Positions 1 to 8,487 of a DNA stretch of 64,000 nt are shown in pieces (position 1 is the stretch's first letter; every line of letters begins with the position of its first letter). The notes below the pieces were generated by a model. It was not told where the DNA came from, made no database searches, and saw only the letters and a program-made list of their open reading frames with translations. Origin of the DNA: Roseovarius albus (GTDB lineage: Bacteria; Pseudomonadota; Alphaproteobacteria; Rhodobacterales; Rhodobacteraceae). The stretch covers positions 186,001-250,000 of the forward strand of contig NZ_FWFX01000005.1 of NCBI RefSeq assembly GCF_900172335.1, given 5' to 3'. The translations under genes were made by a program, and so were the position numbers.

Positions 1-1
1 T

Positions 2-907
2 TTACTGTTGCGCTCGGGGGCAATCAGTATTCCTGAAAGTGGCCAGATGCTGGTGATGGCACACATAGCATTCAACGCTGCACTGGTTGTTCTGGCGATG
101 CCGTTTGGCAAAGCACTTGAGGGGCTGTTCAAAACGCTGTTGCCGGATCATGCTAATCTGCCGGGCAATGATCCTCTGGCTGCGCGTCCTGTGTCAGCGC
201 TTGATGTTGACGATATTGGGACACCGGCGCAGGCGATTTCCAGTCTTAAGAAAGAATTGCTGCGTATGTCTGATTTGGTGGATGCAATGTTCCGGCCCGT
301 TCTGGACCTCTATAAGGTCAAAGACCCAGACAAAGCCCGGGCCATTCAAAGCATGGACCTTGAAGTTAATGAATGTCTGTCCGGCATTCGTGAATTTGTG
401 GCTGCGATCCCCACCGAGGAATTTGGCAAAGAAAACGCCAAAGTTGTTCGTGACCTGATGGAATATGCCATTCGGTTGGAGACGGCGGGCGATGTCGTGG
501 CCAAACGCCTGACGGTGCTGTCCAAGGACCTTCACAAGATTGATGCGCAATTTTCTCGTGAGGGGTGGGCGGAACTGGTACGAATGCATGAAAGCATCAT
601 TTCCAATCTCAAACTGGCGTCGAACATCCTTGTTTCGGATGATCTGGAAAGCGCGCGCATTCTGAGCTTAGAGAAGACCGAGCTGAAACGTGCCGAACGT
701 CAAAGCCGCAAGGGCCATCTGAAACGGCTGCAAAACGGGCAAGCGGAAAGCTTTGAAACCAGCGATATTCATCTGGAGACCCTGAGGGCGCTGCGCGAGT
801 TCAACAGTCACATCGCGGCGGTTGCTTACCCGGTGCTTTACCGCAATGGCCAGCTTTTGGAGACTCGCTTGATCGAAGACATGCCAACGCTTGAGAGTGC
901 AGAATAA
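2..907 (+). CDS. Na/Pi cotransporter family protein, C-terminal part (5' end outside window)
   Basis: The reading frame is open from the first bases of the window, so the true start lies upstream. The first 40 or so residues are the end of a membrane domain, with a small-residue hydrophobic helix containing the HIAFNAA stretch typical of Na/Pi cotransporter (NptA/PNaS) repeats. A soluble, helix-rich region of about 220 residues follows and looks like the PhoU-type domain attached to bacterial members of this family. The family imports phosphate with sodium across the inner membrane, and the PhoU part is thought to be regulatory. The downstream neighbour is convergent, so this gene ends its own transcript. 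The family call is fairly secure; the substrate is inferred from the family. Confidence 0.8.
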   Translation, partial: LLLRSGAISIPESGQMLVMAHIAFNAALVVLAMPFGKALEGLFKTLLPDHANLPGNDPLAARPVSALDVDDIGTPAQAISSLKKELLRMSDLVDAMFRPVLDLYKVKDPDKARAIQSMDLEVNECLSGIREFVAAIPTEEFGKENAKVVRDLMEYAIRLETAGDVVAKRLTVLSKDLHKIDAQFSREGWAELVRMHESIISNLKLASNILVSDDLESARILSLEKTELKRAERQSRKGHLKRLQNGQAESFETSDIHLETLRALREFNSHIAAVAYPVLYRNGQLLETRLIEDMPTLESAE

Positions 908-920
908 AGCGCCTTAGCGG

Positions 921-1775
921 TCAGGTGAATTTCCGAAAAAGTTTGGTGTCATCAAACACGCCTTCAAGCGCGTCGGTGCGTTCTTTGACCGATTCCCACG
1001 TGGCTTCTTGCACCGATGCGATGGCGCATTCAGCCAATAACAGGAGCGATTGGCAGGAATCCCATGCGGAGGGCACCGCAATGCGGGCACCAAAGCTGTA
1101 TTGGGCGAAGCGGTGAATGGGGGACCGCCACTGATCCGTAAAAAGGGCCACCTTGGCCCCGCGTTTTTGCGCCATCTGTGCCATGAGCAACGTGTCATTC
1201 TGATAGCGCCGGACATCGAAGGTGATCAGAAGATCATCTTCCCTGATGTCCAACAGGTCATGTGCCCAGGCCGAGCTTGCTGGGATCAAGCGGACCTCGG
1301 CCCGGATCATCTGCAAGTGCAGGTACAAATACTGCGCAATGGTGTGAGAGATGCGCCCCCCTGCGATGTAGATGCGCCGGTTTGGGTCGGCAATGAGGGC
1401 GCAGACGGCGTCAAAAGCCTCGATATCAAGATGTTCCAACGTCGCGCGCTGGTTTTCTTGCGAGGCACGGGAATAGCGGTTGACAATATGTTGTTCGGGT
1501 AGCTCATTCTGCCACGCATCGCGTTTTGCAATCGGGTTCGAAATAACCTCGCCCAGCTCTACACGTAGGTTGGCTTGGAAATCGGGAAAGCCCTTGAAGC
1601 CCAGCTTGCGCACCATGCGCAACACGGTTGGCGTGGAAACCCCTGCCTTTTCTGCGATCTCGGTCATGCTGCCGAGACCGGAGATTGGATAGTCTCCCAA
1701 GATAGACTCGGCCAATTGCAGCTCTGACCGCGTCATCTCTTTGGTGGTGGCTTGTATTTTTTCGGCGATCGACAT
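921..1775 (-). CDS. MurR/RpiR family transcriptional regulator (HTH + SIS domain)
   Basis: A 284-residue protein when started at the ATG of MSIAEKIQ; a longer upstream extension of the frame has no family support. The N-terminal 80 residues are an RpiR-type helix-turn-helix (AEKAGVSTPTVLRMVRKLGF). Residues of about 115-270 form a SIS sugar-isomerase-fold domain (IYIAGGRISHTIAQYLYLHL), which in this family binds a phosphorylated or acidic effector. The gene is divergent from the amidohydrolase/TRAP/ligase operon that starts at 1895, and the AT-rich gap contains dyad symmetries. It is therefore the probable local regulator of that operon. Whether it represses or activates cannot be told from sequence. 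Confidence 0.85.
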   Translation of the reverse strand: MSIAEKIQATTKEMTRSELQLAESILGDYPISGLGSMTEIAEKAGVSTPTVLRMVRKLGFKGFPDFQANLRVELGEVISNPIAKRDAWQNELPEQHIVNRYSRASQENQRATLEHLDIEAFDAVCALIADPNRRIYIAGGRISHTIAQYLYLHLQMIRAEVRLIPASSAWAHDLLDIREDDLLITFDVRRYQNDTLLMAQMAQKRGAKVALFTDQWRSPIHRFAQYSFGARIAVPSAWDSCQSLLLLAECAIASVQEATWESVKERTDALEGVFDDTKLFRKFT

Positions 1776-1804
1776 GCGTTCTCCGGTTTTTTGGCTCCGT
1801 ATTC

Positions 1805-1820
1805 TGTACAATACATTACA
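1805..1820. promoter_or_regulatory. Candidate regulator operator, TGTA-N8-TACA dyad
   Basis: In the gap between the RpiR gene and the divergent operon, TGTA (1805-1808) and TACA (1817-1820) form an inverted repeat with an 8-base spacer. It lies 30 bases upstream of the RpiR start codon, so it could mediate autoregulation. It is short, and this is a candidate only. Confidence 0.35.
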
Positions 1821-1867
1821 AAAACAAAAACCGCGATACGATAATTTCAGTAAATTTCTTGACAGGG

Positions 1868-1892
1868 GTAATATTTTTGGAAAATATTTTAC
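1868..1892. promoter_or_regulatory. AT-rich imperfect palindrome directly before the operon start
   Basis: The stretch from GTAATATT to ATATTTTAC is an imperfect 25-base palindrome that ends two bases before the ATG at 1895. RpiR-family operators in alphaproteobacteria are often AT-rich dyads of this kind. The only ribosome-binding candidate for the first operon gene (GGAA, 1879-1882) lies inside it, so a bound regulator would also cover the transcript start region. Confidence 0.35.
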
Positions 1893-1894
1893 AA

Positions 1895-2671
1895 ATGAAG
1901 ACTTCGCAGACTGATTCCAGCTTTGGACCCTCTGTCCAAGTTCTGCCCGCTCGTGCGGATGCAGAGGTGCTGGTTGTTTGCGAGCATGCTTCAAATCACG
2001 TGCCCGCGTGTTTGAACGACCTCGGGCTAAGTGGCGACGTTTTGCAAAGTCATGTGGCTTGGGACCCGGGGGCATTGGGTGTGGCGCAACATCTGGCATC
2101 GGTTTTTAACGGGCCTTTGGTGCAAGGCGAAATCTCGCGGTTGGTGTATGATTGCAACCGCCCGCCTGAAGCGGCTGATGCAATTCCGGCGCGAAGTGAA
2201 ATCTACGAGATTCTGGGCAATGCAGATCTGACGCCAAAGCAACGGCAGAAACGGGTTGATCGGGTTTATGAGCCATTTCGTGCGGCATTGGCCGATGAAA
2301 TTGCAACGCGCCGTTCTGCCTTGCGATTGATGGTGACCGTGCACAGTTTTACGCCGGTCTATCGCGGGCAAAAGCGTGATGTTGAGATTGGCATCCTACA
2401 TGGGAACGATGCGCGATTTGCCGAGGCGATGATGGCAACGCAACCCGGCGGATCCCCCTATCTGACGCTGATGAATGAGCCCTACAGCGCAGCAGACGGC
2501 GTGGCGCATACGTTGGACCTGCATGGCACAACAAACGACCTGCCATCTGTGATGCTGGAAATCCGCAATGATTTGATCACGACAGGGACGGAACAAGTGA
2601 AAATGTCAAACATGCTTGCCGCTTGGATTGAGCGCGCTTTGCAGCAATTCGATCGAGGATCGCAGGCATGA
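1895..2671 (+). CDS. N-formylglutamate amidohydrolase family protein
   Basis: A 258-residue protein started at ATG 1895 (MKTSQTD); an upstream TTG in frame is less likely. It carries family features: VVCEHASNHVP near residue 30, AWDPGALGVAQHL, SRLVYDCNRPPE and TVHSFTPVYRG. The founding enzyme (HutG) hydrolyses N-formylglutamate to glutamate and formate. No histidine-degradation genes are present here. As the first gene of an operon with a glutamine-synthetase-like ligase and alcohol and aldehyde dehydrogenases, it more likely cleaves a gamma-glutamyl or other N-substituted glutamate amide at the end of that pathway. Its stop overlaps the DctQ start (ATGA). The family call is strong; the substrate is inferred. 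Confidence 0.85.
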   Translation: MKTSQTDSSFGPSVQVLPARADAEVLVVCEHASNHVPACLNDLGLSGDVLQSHVAWDPGALGVAQHLASVFNGPLVQGEISRLVYDCNRPPEAADAIPARSEIYEILGNADLTPKQRQKRVDRVYEPFRAALADEIATRRSALRLMVTVHSFTPVYRGQKRDVEIGILHGNDARFAEAMMATQPGGSPYLTLMNEPYSAADGVAHTLDLHGTTNDLPSVMLEIRNDLITTGTEQVKMSNMLAAWIERALQQFDRGSQA

Positions 2672-3252
2672 TCGGTGCGATGCTGCGATATGTCCGCGTG
2701 GTGGATGCGATCAATCGTAGAATTGGTCGGATCACCATGTATGGGCTGTTTGCCATGATGGCCGTCTTGCTATGGTCGTCTATTTCAAAGACATTTTTTG
2801 TGCCGTCGCTCTGGACGTTGGAGATGGCTCAGTTCGGCATGGTGGCCTACTTCATGCTGGGCGGTCCCTATGCGATCCAGATGGGCTCAAACGTGCGAAT
2901 GGATCTGTTCTATGGCGGCTGGAGCACACGGCGTAAGGCGGCGGTCGATGCCATTACTGTCTTCTTCCTTATCTACTATCTCTACATGCTGTTTTACGGC
3001 GGTTTAGGGTCGATGGCCTATTCCTTGGGGTATTGGGGTGATGAGCCTTACTCGTTCTTTGCCGGGCTAGTGACTGGGAGTGAAGAGGTCGGGCGGCTTG
3101 AGCGATCTTCGACTGCATGGCGGCCCTATATCTGGCCCGCAAAGTTGATCATGGTCTCCGGTATTTTTCTGATGCTGCTTCAGGCCGTTGCCGAATTTTT
3201 CAAAGATGTCGCGCGGCTGTCCGGGCATGAGATTCCAGAGGTACGGGCATGA
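2668..3252 (+). CDS. TRAP transporter small permease (DctQ-type)
   Basis: A 194-residue inner-membrane protein with four predicted helices (about residues 20-40, 48-65, 85-108 and 150-172). Before the last helix it has the DctQ-type ERSSTAWRPYIWPAK segment, as in the family's conserved E-S-W-P-K pattern. It pairs with the large permease that follows with a four-base overlap (ATGA), and with the binding protein at 4624, to make a sodium-driven tripartite importer for small organic acids or related solutes. Translational coupling to both neighbours is evident from the overlaps. Confidence 0.9.
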   Translation: MIGAMLRYVRVVDAINRRIGRITMYGLFAMMAVLLWSSISKTFFVPSLWTLEMAQFGMVAYFMLGGPYAIQMGSNVRMDLFYGGWSTRRKAAVDAITVFFLIYYLYMLFYGGLGSMAYSLGYWGDEPYSFFAGLVTGSEEVGRLERSSTAWRPYIWPAKLIMVSGIFLMLLQAVAEFFKDVARLSGHEIPEVRA

Positions 3253-4568
3253 GCCAAGAACATATTGCGCTGTTTATGTTCGCATCGATGATGCTGATGC
3301 TGTTCACCGGTCAGCGTGTTTTTGGTGCCATTGGGGCGATTGCGGCTATTGCCGCCATGGCCCTGTGGGGGACCGGGGGATCGGACATCCCGTTTGCTGC
3401 TGCGATGAAGCTGATGAAGTGGTATCCGCTGCTGACCCTGCCGATGTTCATTTTCATGGGCTACGTGCTGTCAGAAAGCCGGTTGGCCGATGACCTGTAT
3501 CGTATGTTCCATATTTGGTTCGGCAATGTGAACGGGGGGCTCGCCATGGGCACCATCGGCTTGATGGTGCTGATCTCGGCGATGAACGGTTTGAGCGTTG
3601 CGGGCATGGCCATCGGGGCAACGATTGCGCTACCTGAACTGCTGCGCAGAAATTATGACAAACGCATGGTCACGGGAGTGATTCAAGCGGGATCGAGCCT
3701 TGGCATTCTGGTCCCGCCGTCGGTAGTGCTGGTGCTTTATGCGATGATCGCGCGGCAACCTGTAGGCCAGTTGTGGTTGGCTGGCGTTTTGCCGGGGCTG
3801 ATGATGGCGGGGATGTTCGTTCTATACATCTGGATCCGTTGCCGCATTCAGCCAGAGCTGGGTCCAGCCTTGCCTGACGCGGGCAACGTGCCACGCGCCG
3901 AAAAGATCAGGCTGCTTGGAGCGGGTCTTTTACCGCTGCTGATCTTTGCCGCGATGATGGTGCCATTTGTAAATGGCTGGACATCTTTGGTCGAAAGCTC
4001 GGCCATCGGCGCGCTGACGGCATTTTTTGCCGCCGTTTTGAAGCGCCGGATGACGTGGAATGTGTTCGAAACCTCGGTTCGCCAAACATTGGGCATCACC
4101 TGCATGTTCATGTGGATCATTTTGGCGGCGCTTGGTTTTGGCGCGGTGTTCGATGGGTTGGGCGCGGTGAGCGCGATTGAAAACCTGTTCACCGAGCAAT
4201 TGGGCCTGAGCCCGATCATGATCCTCATTCTGATGCAGCTCAGCTTTATCGTGATGGGCACGTTTCTGGATGACACGGCGATGTTGGTCATTGTGGCACC
4301 CCTCTACGTGCCCTTGGTTGGCGCGCTGGGTTTTGATCTGATCTGGTACGGCGTGCTATATACGATCACCACGCAGATCGCTTATATGACGCCGCCGTTC
4401 GGTTACAATCTGTTCCTGATGCGCGCCATGGCCCCGCCTGAAATTTCGCTGCGCGACATCTATGTTTCGATCATTCCATTTGTCGGGGTGATGGTACTGG
4501 CGCTGACGCTGATCATGATTTTCCCGCAGATTGCGCTGTGGCTGCCAGAATATGTTTATCAGAAATAA
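3249..4568 (+). CDS. TRAP transporter large permease (DctM-type)
   Basis: A 439-residue, very hydrophobic protein with about 11-12 transmembrane segments. It has the family hallmarks LPMFIFMGYVL near residue 65, GSSLGILVPPSVVLVLYAM near residue 155, and the C-terminal ITTQIAYMTPPFGYNLFLM. These belong to the transport module of DctM proteins. The start overlaps the DctQ stop. It is the ion-coupled channel component; the substrate is set by the binding protein encoded next. Confidence 0.95.
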   Translation: MSQEHIALFMFASMMLMLFTGQRVFGAIGAIAAIAAMALWGTGGSDIPFAAAMKLMKWYPLLTLPMFIFMGYVLSESRLADDLYRMFHIWFGNVNGGLAMGTIGLMVLISAMNGLSVAGMAIGATIALPELLRRNYDKRMVTGVIQAGSSLGILVPPSVVLVLYAMIARQPVGQLWLAGVLPGLMMAGMFVLYIWIRCRIQPELGPALPDAGNVPRAEKIRLLGAGLLPLLIFAAMMVPFVNGWTSLVESSAIGALTAFFAAVLKRRMTWNVFETSVRQTLGITCMFMWIILAALGFGAVFDGLGAVSAIENLFTEQLGLSPIMILILMQLSFIVMGTFLDDTAMLVIVAPLYVPLVGALGFDLIWYGVLYTITTQIAYMTPPFGYNLFLMRAMAPPEISLRDIYVSIIPFVGVMVLALTLIMIFPQIALWLPEYVYQK

Positions 4569-4623
4569 CCAAAAAAGAGTTTCGACTAAGGGACCTGAAC
4601 ATTCAAACAAGGAGAATAGGACC

Positions 4624-5661
4624 ATGACGACAACAAGACGTAAGTTTCTGACCAGCGCTGCAATGGGCGCGGCGGCGGCACCGCTGGCAACACCTGCACT
4701 GGCGCAAAGTACGATCACCTGGCGGATGCAGACTTATGCGGGCCCAGCTTTGGGTGAGCATGTGATCAAGCCTGCGATTGATATGTTCAACAAGATCGCT
4801 GGCGACCGGATGCAGATCGAACTGTTCTATGCCGACCAGCTCGTCCCTACAGGTGAGTTGTTCCGTGCAATGCAGAAGGGTACAATCGATGCGGTCCAGT
4901 CGGATGATGACTCGATGGCGTCACCAACCGAAGTGACTGTGTTCGGCGGTTACTTCCCGTTTGCCTCGCGCTACAGCCTGGATGTGCCTGTGCTGTTCAA
5001 CCAGTACGGCCTGAATGAGATTTGGGATTCAGAGTATTCTGCAGTTGGTGTGAAACACATCAGTGCCGGCGCCTGGGACCCGTGCCACTTTGCGACCAAA
5101 GACCCGATCAACTCGCTTGAGGACATGAAGGGTAAACGGATCTTTACCTTCCCAACCGCGGGTCGGTTCCTGACGCAGTTCGGTGTTGTGCCAGTGACAC
5201 TGCCTTGGGAAGATATTGAAGTTGCGGTGCAAACCGGTGAACTGGATGGCATCGCATGGTCGGGTATTACCGAAGACTACACTGTTGGCTGGGCCGATGT
5301 GACCAACTATTTCCTAACCAACAACGTATCTGGTGCATGGGCCGGTTCGTTCTTTGCCAACATGGATCGCTGGAATGAATTGCCTGAGGACCTGCAAACC
5401 CTGTTTAAGGTTTGTTGCGATCAATCGCACTATTATCGCCAGTGGTGGTACTGGGGCGGCGAAGCCCGCCTGCGGGTTCACGGTGATAAGATGCAACTGA
5501 CCACCATTCCAGATGAAGAATGGGCACAGGTAGAGCAAGCTGCAACGGTCTTCTGGGATGAGATTGCAGCAGAGTCCGAGACCAAGGCGAAGGTCGTTGA
5601 AATCTTCAAACAGTACAACACTGACATGCAAAAGGCCGGACGTCCGTATCGCTACGGCTAA
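4624..5661 (+). CDS. TRAP transporter substrate-binding protein (DctP-type), Tat-exported
   Basis: A 345-residue protein started at ATG 4624, preceded by AAGGAG. The N-terminus TTTRRKFLTSAAMGAAAA, with an ALAQ cleavage site near residue 27, is a twin-arginine signal, so it folds before export to the periplasm. The mature part has the DctP layout, including the GKRIFTFPTAGRFLTQFG segment around residue 170, whose arginine usually clamps the substrate carboxylate. A GC-rich stem-loop follows the gene. From operon context the substrate may be an amino alcohol or an acid derived from it, which would be unusual for a carboxylate-type TRAP protein. The substrate is therefore open. Confidence 0.92.
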   Translation: MTTTRRKFLTSAAMGAAAAPLATPALAQSTITWRMQTYAGPALGEHVIKPAIDMFNKIAGDRMQIELFYADQLVPTGELFRAMQKGTIDAVQSDDDSMASPTEVTVFGGYFPFASRYSLDVPVLFNQYGLNEIWDSEYSAVGVKHISAGAWDPCHFATKDPINSLEDMKGKRIFTFPTAGRFLTQFGVVPVTLPWEDIEVAVQTGELDGIAWSGITEDYTVGWADVTNYFLTNNVSGAWAGSFFANMDRWNELPEDLQTLFKVCCDQSHYYRQWWYWGGEARLRVHGDKMQLTTIPDEEWAQVEQAATVFWDEIAAESETKAKVVEIFKQYNTDMQKAGRPYRYG

Positions 5662-5681
5662 GCTGTGAAAGCGGTAAAAAC

Positions 5682-5704
5682 GCGGGGCGGCATGGTCGCC
5701 CCGC
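5682..5704 (+). other. Intercistronic stem-loop after the binding-protein gene
   Basis: GCGGGGCG (5682-5689) and CGCCCCGC (5697-5704) form a perfect eight-pair stem with a seven-base loop and no following T-run. Such stems after solute-binding-protein genes usually protect the upstream mRNA end, which gives more binding protein than downstream enzymes, rather than ending transcription. Confidence 0.6.
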
Positions 5705-5726
5705 ACCTATGACAGGGGAAAAGTGA

Positions 5727-7076
5727 ATGACATTTGATGAATTGAAACAGGCGGTTGCCGCTGGTGAGGTTGATACTGTTCTGGTCTGCTTTGTCGACAT
5801 GCAAGGCCGGTTGATGGGCAAGCGGTTCCATGCGGGTCACTTCATCAATGGCGCCTATGAGGAAACCCATTGCTGCAACTATCTGCTGGCAACGGACCTG
5901 ATGATGGCCACGCCGGATGGGTACGAAAGCACCTCGTGGGAACGGGGCTATGGCGACTATGTCATGAAGCCCGACCTAACGACCATACGCCCCATGCCAT
6001 GGCTGGAGGGCACGGTCATGGTGTTGTGTGATGTGCTGGACCACCATACGCATGAAGAGGTGCCACATAGCCCTCGTTCGATCCTGAAAAAACAAATCAA
6101 GCGGATTGAAGCAATGGGCTTTGACGCCAAGATGGCGACGGAACTGGAGTTCTTTGTCTTTGCTAAAAGCTTTGACGAAATTCGTCGCGGTGGATTTCGT
6201 GATTTAGAGCCTATTTCAGGCTATAACGAAGATTATCATATCCTGCAGACCAGCCGCGAAGAGCATATCATGCGCCCCATTCGCAATCATCTGTGGAATG
6301 CGGGCATCCCGATTGAGAATTCCAAAGGTGAAGCGGAAACTGGTCAGGAAGAGGTCAACATTAAATATGATGCCGCCCTGAACACCGCCGACTATCACAC
6401 GATCGCCAAACACGCGATCAAAGAGATCGCCTGGCAGCAGGGGCATGCGGTGACATTTCTGCCGAAGTGGCATCAAGACAAGGTTGGCAGCTCCAGCCAC
6501 GTGCACCAATCGCTGTGGAAAGATGGAAAGCCCGCGTTTTTTGATCCTGATGACAAGTTGGGCATGTCGGCACTGATGAAAAACTACATGGCGGGGATGC
6601 TGAAGTATGCGCCTGACTACACCTATTTCATGGCACCCTATATCAACAGTTATAAACGTTTCATGAAAGGCACATTTGCCCCAACTCGGATCATCTGGTC
6701 AGTAGATAACCGGACTGCCGGTTTCCGTTTGTGCGGCGATGGGACCAAGGCGATCCGCGCCGAATGCCGTATCCCAGGCTCAGATATGAACCCATACCTC
6801 GCGATGGCGGGGATGCTTGCCGCCGGGATTGCGGGGATTGAGGAAGGGTTGGAGTTACAGGAGCCTTCTGTGGGCGATGTGTATCAAGGGGATACCGGCA
6901 TGATCCCGGGCAATCTGCAGTCGGCACGGGATATTCTGCATGGATCAAAAATGCTGCGGGCGGCGTTTGGTGATGATGTGGTCAATCACTACACCCGCGC
7001 GGCCGAAGTTGAGATCGAAGAGTTTGAGCGCGTTGTGACCGATTACGAGGTTTCGCGCGGGTTTGAATTGGCCTGA
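5727..7076 (+). CDS. Glutamine synthetase family ligase (gamma-glutamyl-amine/alkanolamine synthetase-like)
   Basis: A 449-residue protein with a GS beta-grasp N-terminus (CFVDMQGRLMGKR) and a complete GS catalytic core: MATELEFFVF, the glutamate-rich ENSKGEAETGQEEVN, SSSHVHQSLWKDG, NSYKRF, NRTAGFR and the closing IPGSDMNPYLAMAGML. These residues bind two metals, ATP and glutamate. The short length and the operon place it with PuuA/GlnA4-type ligases, which condense an amine or ethanolamine with the gamma-carboxyl of glutamate, rather than with housekeeping GlnA. An alcohol and an aldehyde dehydrogenase follow immediately, as expected if the acceptor amine carries an alcohol group. The acceptor is inferred, not shown. 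Confidence 0.88.
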   Translation: MTFDELKQAVAAGEVDTVLVCFVDMQGRLMGKRFHAGHFINGAYEETHCCNYLLATDLMMATPDGYESTSWERGYGDYVMKPDLTTIRPMPWLEGTVMVLCDVLDHHTHEEVPHSPRSILKKQIKRIEAMGFDAKMATELEFFVFAKSFDEIRRGGFRDLEPISGYNEDYHILQTSREEHIMRPIRNHLWNAGIPIENSKGEAETGQEEVNIKYDAALNTADYHTIAKHAIKEIAWQQGHAVTFLPKWHQDKVGSSSHVHQSLWKDGKPAFFDPDDKLGMSALMKNYMAGMLKYAPDYTYFMAPYINSYKRFMKGTFAPTRIIWSVDNRTAGFRLCGDGTKAIRAECRIPGSDMNPYLAMAGMLAAGIAGIEEGLELQEPSVGDVYQGDTGMIPGNLQSARDILHGSKMLRAAFGDDVVNHYTRAAEVEIEEFERVVTDYEVSRGFELA

Positions 7077-7104
7077 TGGCCTTGAAAATCGAAGGATAGA
7101 TGGC

Positions 7105-8487
7105 ATGAGCCAGACATTGAAATGCATCACGCCGATTGACGGGTCGGTCTATGCCGAGCGTGAAACCCTATCGCGTGAGGCTGCTTTAGCGGTTACCTCA
7201 AGCGCGCGGCAGGCGCAGATAGATTGGGCCGCACGCCCATTGCAAGAGCGGATTGATCTGGTAATGGCGGGTGTCGCCGCCGTGGGCGCGATGAATGATG
7301 AGATTGTGCCGGAACTGGCCCATATGATGGGGCGGCCGGTGCGTTATGGCGGAGAATTTGGCGGCTTCAACGAGCGCGCCAGCCATATGGCGCAGATCGC
7401 GGAAACCTCTTTGGCCGATATCGAGGTGGGTGAAGACGAAACCTTCAAACGTTATATCAAGCGCATCCCGCATGGGGTGGTCTTTGTCGTCGCGCCTTGG
7501 AATTACCCATACATGACGGCGATTAACACCGTGGCCCCGGCTTTGATTGCGGGCAACGCGGTTGTCCTGAAACATGCGACGCAAACCTTATTGGTGGGCG
7601 AGCGGATGGCAAAGGCTTTCCACTCTGCAGGTGTTCCGGAAGATGTGTTTCAAAACGTGTTCCTTTCCCATGACGTGACCAATGACTTGATCGCCGGGCG
7701 CGCGTTTGACTTTGTGAACTTCACTGGCTCTGTCGGTGGTGGGCAGGCGATGGAACGTGCGGCGGCAGGAACCTTTACCGGCGTTGGTACTGAACTGGGC
7801 GGCAAAGATCCCGGCTATGTCATGGAGGATGCCGATCTGGACGCGGCAGTCGATACGCTGATCGATGGTGCGATGTTCAATTCCGGGCAGTGTTGCTGCG
7901 GGATCGAGCGGATCTATGTGCACGAAAGCCTGTATGACGCATTCGTAGATAAGGCCGTTGCCATCGTGAGCGGCTATAAACTGGGCAATCCGCTGGATCC
8001 GGACACGTCCATTGGACCCATGGCCAATGTGCGCTTTGCCGATGAAGTACGGGCGCAGGTTTCGGAGGCGCTGGCAGATGGGGCCGTGGCCCAAATTGCG
8101 CCGATGGAGGGCGATGATGGTGGGGCGTATCTGACACCGCAGATTCTTACAGGCGTGACCCATGACATGCGGGTGATGCGCGATGAAAGCTTTGGTCCGG
8201 TGGTGGGCATCATGAAGGTGTCCTCGGATGACGAGGCAATTGCGCTAATGAACGACAGCAACTTTGGTCTGACTGCGAGCCTGTGGACGCGGGATCTAGA
8301 ACGCGCCGCATCCGTTGGCGACCGGGTTGAGACCGGCACAGTGTTCATGAACCGCGCCGACTATCTTGATCCCGGCTTGTGCTGGACTGGCTGCAAAGAT
8401 ACCGGTCGGGGTGGCGGCCTATCCGAGATCGGCTACCACAACCTGACCCGTCCAAAGTCCTATCATTTGAAAAAGGTGACATCATGA
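7105..8487 (+). CDS. NAD(P)-dependent aldehyde dehydrogenase
   Basis: A 460-residue member of the aldehyde dehydrogenase superfamily, started at ATG 7105. Visible motifs are VVAPWNYPYMTAIN, NFTGSVGGGQAM (cofactor loop), the catalytic glutamate in ELGGKDPGYV and the nucleophilic cysteine region NSGQCCCGIERIYV, which has three consecutive cysteines. It lies 28 bases after the glutamine-synthetase-like gene and overlaps the alcohol dehydrogenase start by four bases (ATGA). In the proposed pathway it oxidises a gamma-glutamylated aminoaldehyde to the acid. Family certain; substrate inferred. Confidence 0.92.
   Translation: MSQTLKCITPIDGSVYAERETLSREAALAVTSSARQAQIDWAARPLQERIDLVMAGVAAVGAMNDEIVPELAHMMGRPVRYGGEFGGFNERASHMAQIAETSLADIEVGEDETFKRYIKRIPHGVVFVVAPWNYPYMTAINTVAPALIAGNAVVLKHATQTLLVGERMAKAFHSAGVPEDVFQNVFLSHDVTNDLIAGRAFDFVNFTGSVGGGQAMERAAAGTFTGVGTELGGKDPGYVMEDADLDAAVDTLIDGAMFNSGQCCCGIERIYVHESLYDAFVDKAVAIVSGYKLGNPLDPDTSIGPMANVRFADEVRAQVSEALADGAVAQIAPMEGDDGGAYLTPQILTGVTHDMRVMRDESFGPVVGIMKVSSDDEAIALMNDSNFGLTASLWTRDLERAASVGDRVETGTVFMNRADYLDPGLCWTGCKDTGRGGGLSEIGYHNLTRPKSYHLKKVTS

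Noticed and set aside
5727-7076. Housekeeping glutamine synthetase (GlnA)
   Set aside because: It sits in a catabolic operon with dehydrogenases and has no GlnB or nitrogen-regulation neighbour. PuuA/GlnA4-type function is more likely.
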